Shown here: positions 26,962-34,899 of the stretch, one piece after another
How the letters are laid out: each line of letters opens with the position of its first letter
Numbering within the stretch: position 1 is the first letter of the stretch
Assembly (NCBI RefSeq): GCF_000576555.1
Contig: NZ_CP007145.1
Location: 2,790,001 to 2,854,000 of the forward strand
From: Hymenobacter swuensis DY53
GTDB taxonomy: Bacteria; Bacteroidota; Bacteroidia; Cytophagales; Hymenobacteraceae
Reading direction: 5' to 3'
Length of the DNA stretch: 64,000 bases
The notes under the pieces: generated by a model
Told to the model about the DNA's origin: nothing
Seen by the model: only the letters and a program-made list of their open reading frames with translations
Database searches by the model: none
Position numbers and translations under genes: made by a program

Positions 26962-27684
26962 ATGCCCAACGACTACTTCCAGTTCAAACAGTTCCGCGTG
27001 GAGCAGGGCGACTGCGCCATGAAGGTAAGCACCGATGCCTGCGTGCTGGGGGCCGCTACCGACGTAACCGGCTTCACCCGCCTGCTGGACATCGGCACCG
27101 GCACCGGCCTGCTGGCCCTCATGGCCGCCCAGCGCAACCCCACGGTGCTGGTTGAGGCCGTGGAGTTGGACCAGGCCGCCGCCACCCAGGCCCGGGCCAA
27201 CTTTGCCGCCAGCCCCTGGGCCGACCGGCTCACGCTGCACGCCATGCCGCTGGCACAGCTGGCCGCCATCTGCCCGGTGACCTTCGACGGCATCCTGTGC
27301 AATCCGCCCTTCTTCCGCAACTCCCTCCGCTCCCCCGACGCCCGGCGCACTACCGCCCGCCACACCGCCGAAGACTCCCTGACTTTTGCGGAGCTAGCCG
27401 GGTTTTCGGCGGCATTTCTCACCCCCATCGGGCAGCTCACGGTGCTACTCCCGCCCCTGGAAATGCAGCAGTTTGAGCGGGAAGCAGCCCAGGCCGGCCT
27501 GTTCCCGCTGACCCGGCTGGTGCTGCACCACCGCCCGGGCAGCAAGCCGCTGCGCCACATCACCGCCTTCAGCCGCCGGCCGGGCACCGTGGTAATTCGG
27601 CCGCTCCTACTGCACGAAGCCGGCTCCGAGGAGTATTCGGCGGCGTTCCGGGAGCTTTTGGGGCCGTTTTATCTGGCCTTATAG
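26962..27684 (+). CDS. tRNA1(Val) (adenine37-N6)-methyltransferase family (TrmN6/YfiC)
   Basis: A 240-residue SAM-dependent methyltransferase. It opens with FQFKQFRVEQGDCAMKVSTDACVLGA, the TrmN6 signature, followed by the SAM motif LLDIGTGTGLLALM (about 33-46), and the target-site motif ILCNPPFF near 113-120. The family methylates N6 of A37 in tRNA1Val. Overlaps nothing and sits 12 nt after RNase HI, whose transcript it likely shares. Confidence 0.85.
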   Translation: MPNDYFQFKQFRVEQGDCAMKVSTDACVLGAATDVTGFTRLLDIGTGTGLLALMAAQRNPTVLVEAVELDQAAATQARANFAASPWADRLTLHAMPLAQLAAICPVTFDGILCNPPFFRNSLRSPDARRTTARHTAEDSLTFAELAGFSAAFLTPIGQLTVLLPPLEMQQFEREAAQAGLFPLTRLVLHHRPGSKPLRHITAFSRRPGTVVIRPLLLHEAGSEEYSAAFRELLGPFYLAL

Positions 27685-27696
27685 CGAGTCTGTCGG

Positions 27697-28392
27697 TCAG
27701 GGTAGCAGCTCGGCCAATGTGGTGAGTTTCTGCTGGTGCAGCGCGTCGAGCATGTTGCCCGCCAGCTGGCTGAACTCGAAGGTCGCGTACCGGCGCAGCA
27801 CCCGGCCTTCGGCCAGCACCGTAATGTCGTCGCACAGCTCCGTGAGGGAGCCCAGCAGGTGAGAGGTGAGCAGAATACCCACGCCCTGTTCCCGCAGTCG
27901 GCGCAACACAGCCATCAGCAACAGGTTAGTGCTCAGGTCGAGGCCGTTGAAGGGTTCATCCAGCACGAGGTAGCGGAAATTCTGTACCAGCAGCGCCAAC
28001 AGAGCCAGCTTCTTTTTCATGCCGGCGGAGTAGTCTTCGGCGTAGCGGTCCAGCGGCAACTCCAGTACCTCGTTCCAGCGGCGCAGGTCGGGTACGGGGC
28101 GGTGGCGGGCCTGCAGACAGAACTCCACATACTCCCGACCCGTGATGCGCGGATAGAAATACGGTTCGTAAGGCAGCAGCCCGGTCAGCTCCCGGACGGG
28201 CCGGCCGGAGCCTTCCCGAACGGTGCCCGCCTCGGGCGGATACACCCCGTAGAGGCAATGCAGCAGCGTGGTTTTACCCGCCCCGTTGGCCCCCACCAGC
28301 CCATGCAGCGTACCGGGTTGTAACGTCAAACTCACGTCGTGCAGCACCGGCGTGCCGGCAAATCCTTTGCGCAGATTGAGAATTTCAAGCAT
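27697..28392 (-). CDS. ABC transporter ATP-binding protein
   Basis: A 231-residue ATPase. Walker A GANGAGKTTL near 35-44, signature region SAGMKKKL, Walker B LVLDEPFNGLD, and the switch His in LLTSH. The signature is YSAGMKKKLALL, as in exporters of the gliding/CcmA/bacitracin group. Its likely membrane partner is the preceding gene in the operon (28427, gap 34 nt). Substrate unknown. Confidence 0.9.
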   Translation of the reverse strand: MLEILNLRKGFAGTPVLHDVSLTLQPGTLHGLVGANGAGKTTLLHCLYGVYPPEAGTVREGSGRPVRELTGLLPYEPYFYPRITGREYVEFCLQARHRPVPDLRRWNEVLELPLDRYAEDYSAGMKKKLALLALLVQNFRYLVLDEPFNGLDLSTNLLLMAVLRRLREQGVGILLTSHLLGSLTELCDDITVLAEGRVLRRYATFEFSQLAGNMLDALHQQKLTTLAELLP

Positions 28393-28426
28393 AGCATTCA
28401 GGCACTATCCGGCCAGGAAAAAGCTG

Positions 28427-29419
28427 TTACAGACCTACTGCTTCGGCCGTATTTTCGGGTGGCGCAGCCGGTACAAAGCGGGACAGCTGCCGACGACTTT
28501 TCAATATCAGCCCCAACAGACATGCCACTAGCAGGGCCAGGTACGCCGGATTGCTTCCCAGGATGGATACGGCCACTACCACCGCCCCGGCCTGTGTCAG
28601 GCGGCTTAGCGTAGCGTGCGGGTAGAAGGCATACTTGGCCAGCACCAGCATCGTCAGGACCAGCGCGCACCAGAGCAGCAGGGCCAGCGTACCGCCCAAG
28701 CCAGCCGGACTTTGCGCCATTAGAAAAGCTAATGGGGCCGCCGTGAGGCCGAAATACAAAAACGCCCACCCGATGCGGCTCCGCAGCCACGCCGTTGGCC
28801 GAACCAGGACGGGGAGCAGCCATGTGAGGGGCTCGGCTGGGCCGTAGGCATCGAGTAGCAGCAGCAGCCAGCCCACCACGGCCAGCGCGGGCCCGGTAGC
28901 CGTGGCGCGGGTAGCGCCAGCCGCCGCCAGCAACGCCAACCAGCCCAGTCCCAGCCACCAGCGCCGCCCCAGGCTCACCCACTCAAACGCCACGCTCCGA
29001 AACCAACTGCGCCCGGCACCGCGCCCGGCACCAGCCGTGGCAGCCGGTGCCAGGGCCGCCAGGGCCGCCAGGGCCGCCAGCAGCGGCACGGCTCCCGCCG
29101 CAGCTGGCCGGCCCCGGCCCAGCAGCACCAGTGCCACCGGCAAGCTAAGTAACACGTATTCGACCGCCAGCCAAGCCCGAAAACCAGGCGCTGATAGCCG
29201 CAGAAACGGCAGGTCGGCACGGCGGCGGTGCAGGCTCAGCACCAAGCTACCTACGGCTACCGGCACCAGCCACACCAGTGCTGGGCTGGCCGCCGCCGTG
29301 AAGAGTGCCTGCCCGGTTGCCAGCGCCAGGAACATACCCAGCACCAGCAGCCGCCCCCAGCCCAGTTCCCGAAACAATCGGCCCAGCACGCGCAAACGCA
29401 GCCGCAGGTAGTAGTTCAT
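28427..29419 (-). CDS. Multi-pass membrane protein, candidate ABC permease
   Basis: A 330-residue hydrophobic protein with roughly eight predicted helices and long Ala/Leu/Val-rich stretches, including an Ala-rich tract (LAALAALAALAPAAT). I do not recognise the family. It lies upstream of the ABC ATPase in the same orientation, 34 nt away, which makes it the likely membrane component of that transporter. The gene before it (29447) ends 27 nt away, so all three probably form one transcript. Confidence 0.65.
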   Translation of the reverse strand: MNYYLRLRLRVLGRLFRELGWGRLLVLGMFLALATGQALFTAAASPALVWLVPVAVGSLVLSLHRRRADLPFLRLSAPGFRAWLAVEYVLLSLPVALVLLGRGRPAAAGAVPLLAALAALAALAPAATAGAGRGAGRSWFRSVAFEWVSLGRRWWLGLGWLALLAAAGATRATATGPALAVVGWLLLLLDAYGPAEPLTWLLPVLVRPTAWLRSRIGWAFLYFGLTAAPLAFLMAQSPAGLGGTLALLLWCALVLTMLVLAKYAFYPHATLSRLTQAGAVVVAVSILGSNPAYLALLVACLLGLILKSRRQLSRFVPAAPPENTAEAVGL

Positions 29420-29446
29420 GGGCCCTTCAACGCTTAGCGGGCCGGG

Positions 29447-30823
29447 TTATTCTCCGATTTCAGCGGCCTCTCCTGTCGGCAGCGCATGTTCTTCCTCCAC
29501 GAACCGGATGCCGTACTCCTGCTCCAGTTCCGCCAGAATGGGCTCGTACACCTCCGGCAGCGTGGGAATGACGACGCCCCGACGAGTTAGCTGGCCTTGG
29601 GCCAGCTGGCGCACGGCCATGCCTACTGGCAGCCCCACGGTTTTGGCCATGGCCGTGTGTACCGCGTCGTCGCCCAGCACCACCAGCGAAGAAGTCTGCG
29701 CATACAACTGGCCGTTCAACTCGTATTCGAACTGGTGCTGCATGACAATCATGTCCTTGTCGTGGGGTTGCAAAGCCCACTTTTCGGTGAGCAGCTTTTC
29801 CAAGAGCTGGGCCGGCGTGGCATCGGGCAAGCCTACGGGGCGGTCAGAAAACAGCTCCAGCCAGGCCAGCCGCTGCATTTCCGGGCCTTGCGGGTCGAGT
29901 TGGAGGTAGGCAGCTACGCGGCTGAACGTGTCGGCAGCAGTAATGGTAGCGGGCAGGTAGGCTTCCAGTATCTCCCGCCACGTCAAAGTAGCGGGGTTGG
30001 CCAAGTGCACAGTGTCGTCGGTGAGGCCCAGGCGCACCAGCGCATGCCAAGCGGCGCAATAGCCGGGCCGCCGTAGGGTGCCGCGCAGCATCGTGGGAAT
30101 AGCTCCCAGCCCGTAGGGGGCGAGGTAGCTCAGCGAGTCGCGGTTGGCGTAGCCCTCAAACTTGCCGAAACCGGGCACCGTGAGAAGTTCAGTGCGGGCA
30201 AACAACTGCTGATACGGGATGAAGCGCAAACGGCCGGCCTCCAAGAACTTCGCCGTACTCTGGCCCGCCAGCACCACATTACGCGGGTTCCAGGTAAACT
30301 TATACTTCCACGGATTATCCCCTTCCGATTCCGGGGCCAGAAGCCCGCCACAGTACGATTTAAACGACGTCAACTGGCCCCCGCGCCGCCGAATATCGGC
30401 CAGCACGCGCATGGCCGACATATGGTCGAGGCCGGGGTCGAGGCCGCATTCCATCAGCACCGTGACGCCGGCCGCTTCCGCCTCGGCGTGCAGCGCCCGT
30501 ATTTCTTCACTCACGTAGCTCGCCGTTACTAGGTGTCGGCGGTGCCGCACGCAGGCCCGGGCCACGGGAGCATGAAACAGCGCCGGCAGCATGGAAATCA
30601 CAATATCAGCCTGCGGCACCAGTTCTTCCAGCCGCGCTTCATCATGCACGTCGAAGGGCACGGCGCGGGCATACTCGGTGTGCGCGGCCAATACAGGCAC
30701 CAGGTGGGCGGACTGCACGTCGGCCACGGTCAGGTACCAGCTTTCGGTAGCAGCGTGGCGCAGCAGGTATTGGATAAGCGAGGAAGCCGAGCGGCCGGCT
30801 CCCAGAAGCAGGATACGGGTCAT
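29447..30823 (-). CDS. Saccharopine dehydrogenase family oxidoreductase
   Basis: A 458-residue enzyme with an N-terminal dinucleotide motif ILLLGAGRSASSLI at 4-17, then the catalytic region TASYVSEEIRALHAEAEAAGVTVLMECGLDPGLDHMSAM characteristic of saccharopine reductase-like enzymes, and a C-terminal half. The start ATG at 30823 begins directly at that motif; an upstream extension to 31009 is Ser/Pro-rich and unlike the family. Likely acts on lysine-type amino acids, as a saccharopine dehydrogenase or lysine-ketoglutarate reductase-like enzyme; a carboxynorspermidine-type role is an alternative. Confidence 0.85.
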   Translation of the reverse strand: MTRILLLGAGRSASSLIQYLLRHAATESWYLTVADVQSAHLVPVLAAHTEYARAVPFDVHDEARLEELVPQADIVISMLPALFHAPVARACVRHRRHLVTASYVSEEIRALHAEAEAAGVTVLMECGLDPGLDHMSAMRVLADIRRRGGQLTSFKSYCGGLLAPESEGDNPWKYKFTWNPRNVVLAGQSTAKFLEAGRLRFIPYQQLFARTELLTVPGFGKFEGYANRDSLSYLAPYGLGAIPTMLRGTLRRPGYCAAWHALVRLGLTDDTVHLANPATLTWREILEAYLPATITAADTFSRVAAYLQLDPQGPEMQRLAWLELFSDRPVGLPDATPAQLLEKLLTEKWALQPHDKDMIVMQHQFEYELNGQLYAQTSSLVVLGDDAVHTAMAKTVGLPVGMAVRQLAQGQLTRRGVVIPTLPEVYEPILAELEQEYGIRFVEEEHALPTGEAAEIGE

Positions 30824-31163
30824 AGGTGGGGAGGAAGGTGGGGAGAACTGAGCCGCCAATATCGGGGAGATTCCGGGAACGGAAGGTTGGAAGGGGAACG
30901 GAATGGGGTGAAGATAGCAGCAGCGTGTCGTCAGGCACGGTATGTTCCGATTCCTGCTTGGTGCCTTACAAGGCTTAATGGCCTCATCTACGCTTGTGCA
31001 TTCTCCCACTTTAATTTCACATTTCCCCGCACTCCCTCCTATTTATCCCGCCTTAAAAACCCCCATATACCTCTGCTACATCCGGTAAAATATTGTACAT
31101 TCGCCGCCCCTTTTCACTCCCCGGGGCCGCGTGTCGGTGCCGGGCCGTTCTTTGTCCCCCCCG

Positions 31164-31658
31164 ATGGCTCATCCCCTTCACCTGACCATCACCGTAGAGG
31201 TGGTGGCTTCCGAAGCTGAACTTACTCCCGCCGAAGCTACCACCTGGCAGGCTGCCCGCGCGGCTACCGACTACGCGTACGCGCCCTACTCCCACTTTCA
31301 TGTGGGCACTGCCCTGCTACTCGATGACGGTTCGGTTTTTCGGGGCACCAATCAGGAAAATGCCGCCTACCCTTCGGGCCTGTGCGCCGAGCGGACTGCT
31401 CTGTTCGGGCTGGCGGCCACGCAGCCGGAGCGGCGCATCATGGGCATGGCTGTGGCCGCCCGCCCCGCCAACGGCGACTTTGTACCGGTGACCTCCTGTG
31501 GGGCCTGCCGCCAGGTGATGGTTGAGTACGAGCACCGCCAGAAGCAGGCCATTCCGCTGCTCCTGCCCGGCCCCGATGGCAGTATTTACCGCTTCCGCTC
31601 CCTCTCCGATCTGCTCCCCTTCGGCTTCACCGCCGATGATTTGCCAGCGACGCAATAG
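31164..31658 (+). CDS. cdd: Cytidine deaminase
   Basis: A 164-residue homotetrameric-type cytidine deaminase converting (deoxy)cytidine to (deoxy)uridine for pyrimidine salvage. YSHFHVGTALLL, then the zinc site Cys74-Ala-Glu76 (GLCAERTAL) and Cys112-x2-Cys115 (TSCGACRQ). The C-terminal SDLLPFGFTADDL is the family end. ATG 31164 is chosen over GTG 31131; the extra residues are Pro/Ser rich. With the cytosine deaminase at 22003 it gives two salvage entries, though they are not co-transcribed. Confidence 0.9.
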   Translation: MAHPLHLTITVEVVASEAELTPAEATTWQAARAATDYAYAPYSHFHVGTALLLDDGSVFRGTNQENAAYPSGLCAERTALFGLAATQPERRIMGMAVAARPANGDFVPVTSCGACRQVMVEYEHRQKQAIPLLLPGPDGSIYRFRSLSDLLPFGFTADDLPATQ

Positions 31659-31755
31659 AAACTGGTGGAACTGGTGAGTTTTTCTTGCTGATTACTTCTG
31701 CCGAAGCCGCCAACGTGTTAAACTCACCGGTTCACTATTGCATCTGATTCCCTAT

Positions 31756-32421
31756 ATGCTTGCGCAAGAACAGCATTTTCCGGTCACCCGCACGGCCCGC
31801 TACTACCAGCTGGGCGAGTTGTCGGCGGCTACGCGCCGGGTGTGGTTCGTGGCGCACGGCTACGGCCAGCTGGCAGTATATTTCATTCGGCACTTTGCCC
31901 ACCTCACGGCCACCGACCCGGCGCTGGTCATCGTTGCGCCCGAAGGCTTGTCGAGATTCTACCTGCAGGGAACCGGCGGCCGGGTGGGGGCTACCTGGAT
32001 GACGCGAGAAGACCGGCTGACGGAAATCGACGATTACGTAGCATACCTCAACCAGCTGGCCGAAAGGCTGCTGGCCCAGGCCGCGCCCGAAGCAGCTGTT
32101 ACGGTACTGGGCTTTTCCCAGGGTGCCGCCACCGTCAGTCGCTGGCTGGCGCAGGCACCTTTCCGGCCGGCCCACCTCATCCTCTGGGCCGGCGCCTTTC
32201 CGCCCGATATGGCGTTGCCCACCGCCACCGATCTGCTGTATAACCTGCCCGTCACGCTGGTGTGCGGCACCGAGGACGAGTTTATCACCGCCGAAGCACT
32301 TAGTCAGCAACAGGAGTTTCTGCGTCGGGTAGGCGTAGAAGCTGCCGTGCTACGGTTTACTGGTACGCATACGCTGCACGGCCCTACGCTTAGCCAGCTG
32401 ACGGAACAGGCGCATCAATAA
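31756..32421 (+). CDS. Phospholipase/carboxylesterase family alpha/beta hydrolase
   Basis: A 221-residue serine hydrolase. Oxyanion region VWFVAHGYGQLA near 28-39, nucleophile elbow GFSQGAATVSRW (Gly-Phe-Ser-Gln-Gly) mid-protein, then VTLVCGTEDEFI (catalytic Asp) and FTGTHTLHG (catalytic His). It resembles the YpfH/carboxylesterase 2 family acting on short esters. TTG 31738, in frame six codons earlier, is an alternative start. Followed by a large hairpin terminator. Confidence 0.85.
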   Translation: MLAQEQHFPVTRTARYYQLGELSAATRRVWFVAHGYGQLAVYFIRHFAHLTATDPALVIVAPEGLSRFYLQGTGGRVGATWMTREDRLTEIDDYVAYLNQLAERLLAQAAPEAAVTVLGFSQGAATVSRWLAQAPFRPAHLILWAGAFPPDMALPTATDLLYNLPVTLVCGTEDEFITAEALSQQQEFLRRVGVEAAVLRFTGTHTLHGPTLSQLTEQAHQ

Positions 32422-32436
32422 ATATAAATACGTAGA

Positions 32437-32489
32437 ACGAAAAAGCACGCGGGCCGGCTCAAAAGAGCTGGCTCGCGTGCTTTTTCGTT
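32437..32489. terminator. 25-bp hairpin, bidirectional terminator
   Basis: Arms 32437-32460/61 and 32465-32489 (aacgaaaaagcacgcgggccggctc and a complement with a few mismatches) enclose loop aaaa; AAAAA/TTTTT tracts flank the GC core. It separates the convergent esterase and SDR genes. Confidence 0.8.
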
Positions 32490-32504
32490 TCGACTTTTGA
32501 AACC

Positions 32505-33254
32505 TTACTCCCGCCGGATAGTGGTAGCGGCTCCCTGGGCAGTGGGCAGAATCAGGACTTCGGCAATGTTAACGTGCGGCGGGCGCGTTACCATGAACTG
32601 GATGACATCGGCAATGTCCTCGGCCCGCAGCGGCTCAAACCCGTCGTACACCTTGGCCGCCCGCTCCGTGTCGCCTTTGAAGCGAACTGCCGAAAACTCC
32701 GTTTCCACGGCCCCGGGGTTCACCTCTGCCACCCGAATGTGGTGGGGCAGCAGATCCAGCCGCATGCATTTGGTGAGGGAAGCCACGGCGGCTTTGGAGG
32801 CGCAGTACACGTTACCGTTGGCATATGCCTCATACCCGGCAATGGAGCCGATGTTGATGATATGGCCGGCGTTGCGGCGCGTCATGGCGGGCAGCACGGC
32901 CCGGCTCACATACAGCAGGCCCTTCACGTTGCCATCCAGCATATCGTCCCAGTCCTGCGGGTTGCCGCTCTGGATGGGAGCCAGTCCGTGGGCGTTACCG
33001 GCGTTGTTGATGAGCACATCCACGTCCTGAAACGCAACGGGCAGGCTTTGCACGGCCGCTTCCACGGCGGCCCGGTCGCGTACATCGAAGGTGAGTAACT
33101 GTGTGGGCACCTCCGCCAGCTCCCGGGCCAGCTCTTCCAGCCGCTCCCGGCGGCGGCCAGCAAGCACCAGCTGAAAGCCGGCTTTACCCAGGGCCACGGC
33201 CGTCGCCCGGCCAATTCCCGAGGAAGCCCCGGTGATAAACGCAGTTTTGATCAT
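32505..33254 (-). CDS. SDR family NAD(P)-dependent oxidoreductase (YdfG-like)
   Basis: A 249-residue classical short-chain dehydrogenase. TGASSGIGRATA at 8-19 binds the nucleotide, NNAGNAHG follows near 87, and the active site is Ser in NIGSIAGYEAYANG with Tyr-x3-Lys (VYCASKAAV). It resembles YdfG, an NADP-dependent 3-hydroxy acid (L-allo-threonine/serine) dehydrogenase, but specificity cannot be read. It starts 14 nt after the PorT gene, as the third gene of the ubiE-porT operon. Confidence 0.85.
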   Translation of the reverse strand: MIKTAFITGASSGIGRATAVALGKAGFQLVLAGRRRERLEELARELAEVPTQLLTFDVRDRAAVEAAVQSLPVAFQDVDVLINNAGNAHGLAPIQSGNPQDWDDMLDGNVKGLLYVSRAVLPAMTRRNAGHIINIGSIAGYEAYANGNVYCASKAAVASLTKCMRLDLLPHHIRVAEVNPGAVETEFSAVRFKGDTERAAKVYDGFEPLRAEDIADVIQFMVTRPPHVNIAEVLILPTAQGAATTIRRE

Positions 33255-33268
33255 GGGAGAAAACAGGG

Positions 33269-34042
33269 TTAGCGGCCCGACCAGATATTGAGGTACAGGG
33301 TAACGGTATTGCTTTTCATGCTCTGCAGGCTGCGGCTGTACACGTCGGTATTGCCAGGCACGTACAGGTTGGTAAGGCCATGGGAGAAGCGCAGTTCTGG
33401 CGAGAATTTGAAAAACGGGTAAAACAGATCCATGCCCACGCCATATTCAATGGCGAAATCTGAGCGGCCGGCTTCCAACAGCGTAAGCTCCCCATCCTTT
33501 TTGCGGCCACCAATTGTGAAGCTCGGCTTTACTCCCCCGATAATGTATACCCGGGAGTTGCGTCGCCGCTCCGATTTCAGCTTGAACAGCAGCGGAAAAT
33601 CTACCTGGGTCGTCCCTATTTCCTGATCCGCAATTTCCTCCGGGTCGTTGGGGTACTGCTGCAGATTCTGGGAGTAGCCATAGGGCTTGAACTCGATGCG
33701 CCGCGTGAGGAAGCTTACGCCGGGCGCGAAATTGAGCGCGCCGTACTCCCCGATGCGCAGATCGGCCAGAAAACCCACCGAACCGCCAGGGCTGACTACC
33801 GAGTTGGCCGAAACTCCCTGGCTGGGGTAACCGGAGGCATGTTCAAGCTTGTAGCGCGAGAAGTTGGGGGCCACGTACATGCCTAGGTGCAGCCACCGGT
33901 CATCGTAGCCCGGCAGGTTGTTCACCGTCACCGACTTCACCCGGCCATTTTTGCCTTTGCTCGCGCCACTCAGGCTTTTTTTCTGGGCCTGCGCCCCCAG
34001 CGGCAGCACCACCAGAGCCGCTGCCACCAGGGTTAGCCGCAT
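33269..34042 (-). CDS. porT: PorT/SprT family outer-membrane protein (type IX secretion-associated)
   Basis: A 257-residue exported beta-barrel. A signal peptide (about 1-20, LTLVAAALVVLPLGAQAQ) precedes alternating hydrophobic strands including WLHLGMYVAPNFSRYKL, DFPLLFKLKSERR and FKFSPELRFSHG, ending with NIWSGR. Size, layout and position directly after ubiE fit PorT/SprT, an outer-membrane factor needed for type IX secretion and gliding in Bacteroidota. Its ATG overlaps the ubiE stop codon (TAATG, bases 34044-34040), so translation is coupled. The secretion link is known for the family, not shown here. Confidence 0.75.
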   Translation of the reverse strand: MRLTLVAAALVVLPLGAQAQKKSLSGASKGKNGRVKSVTVNNLPGYDDRWLHLGMYVAPNFSRYKLEHASGYPSQGVSANSVVSPGGSVGFLADLRIGEYGALNFAPGVSFLTRRIEFKPYGYSQNLQQYPNDPEEIADQEIGTTQVDFPLLFKLKSERRRNSRVYIIGGVKPSFTIGGRKKDGELTLLEAGRSDFAIEYGVGMDLFYPFFKFSPELRFSHGLTNLYVPGNTDVYSRSLQSMKSNTVTLYLNIWSGR

Positions 34043-34770
34043 TATTTTTGAGCGGTGTAAATTGAGCTGATGCCGAACGTGAGGGGTTGCCATGCGGGGG
34101 AAGTAAAGCCAACTTTACGCAGAATTGCCAGAAACTCCTGACCATCCGGGAAAGCCTGCACCGATTCGGGCAGGTACGTATAAGCGGCGCGGTCTTTAGA
34201 AATCAGCTTGCCGAATACCGGCAGAATGTTTTTGAAGTAGAAGTTGTAGGCCTGCTTCATGGGGAAAGCAGTGGGCTTGCTGAATTCTAGCACCACCATC
34301 TTCCCGCCCGGCCGCAGCACCCGATACATCTCCGAAAGGCCCTTTTCCAAGTTCTCGAAATTGCGCACCCCAAACGAAGCCGTCACGGCATCAAAGTGGT
34401 CGTCCGGAAACGGCAGGGCTTCCGAATCACCTAGCTCCAGCCGGATGCGGTGGCCCAGGCCCTTCTGCTCCAGCTTGCGGCGGCCCACCTCCAACATCCC
34501 CTCCGAAATATCCACGCCCGTAATCTGAGCATCGGGCGTGGCAGCACGCAGGGTTTCAATGGCAAAGTCGGCGGTACCGGTAGCAATATCCAGCACCCGG
34601 GCCGGGCGCAGCTGTTTCAGCTCGTCCACGGCCTTGCGCCGCCAGTAGATATCCGTGCCCACACTCAGGAAGTGGTTCAGGAAGTCATACTTGCCGGCAA
34701 TGCTGTTGAACATGTGGGCCACCTGGGACTTTTTGTCGGCGGCGTCGTCTTTGTAGGGTACTACGGACAT
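34042..34770 (-). CDS. ubiE: Demethylmenaquinone methyltransferase (UbiE/MenG)
   Basis: A 242-residue SAM-dependent methyltransferase for the last step of menaquinone synthesis. Opening FNSIAGKYDFLNHFLSVGTDIYWRRKAV is the UbiE signature, with the SAM motif VLDIATGTADFAIE (about 60-73), then SFGVRNFENLEKGLSEMYRVLRPGG. Bacteroidota use menaquinone, so the menaquinone reaction is likely. First gene of the operon ubiE-porT-SDR; its TAA overlaps the next ATG. Confidence 0.95.
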   Translation of the reverse strand: MSVVPYKDDAADKKSQVAHMFNSIAGKYDFLNHFLSVGTDIYWRRKAVDELKQLRPARVLDIATGTADFAIETLRAATPDAQITGVDISEGMLEVGRRKLEQKGLGHRIRLELGDSEALPFPDDHFDAVTASFGVRNFENLEKGLSEMYRVLRPGGKMVVLEFSKPTAFPMKQAYNFYFKNILPVFGKLISKDRAAYTYLPESVQAFPDGQEFLAILRKVGFTSPAWQPLTFGISSIYTAQK

Positions 34771-34845
34771 ACTTCTCAGGGCGAAGAACGGGGGAACTCA
34801 GGCAAAATTGCCCAAATACAACGGTCCGCCCCGCATTATGTTAAA

Positions 34846-34880
34846 AAAAAACGGGCCGGGCTGCTTGCCCGACCCGTTTT
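34846..34880 (-). terminator. Terminator of the PorE-like gene
   Basis: Arms around aaaacgggccgggc and gcccgacccgtttt pair with one or two mismatches; on the minus strand the A9 tract at 34843-34851 gives a U-run after the hairpin. Confidence 0.75.
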
Positions 34881-34899
34881 AACTCCTGACTTCAACGGC

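Noticed and set aside
28902..29411. Ser/Arg/Ala-rich plus-strand frame opposite the ABC permease candidate
   Set aside because: Composition (Ser/Arg/Ala/Thr) is typical of antisense frames in GC-rich DNA, while the minus strand reads as a membrane protein.
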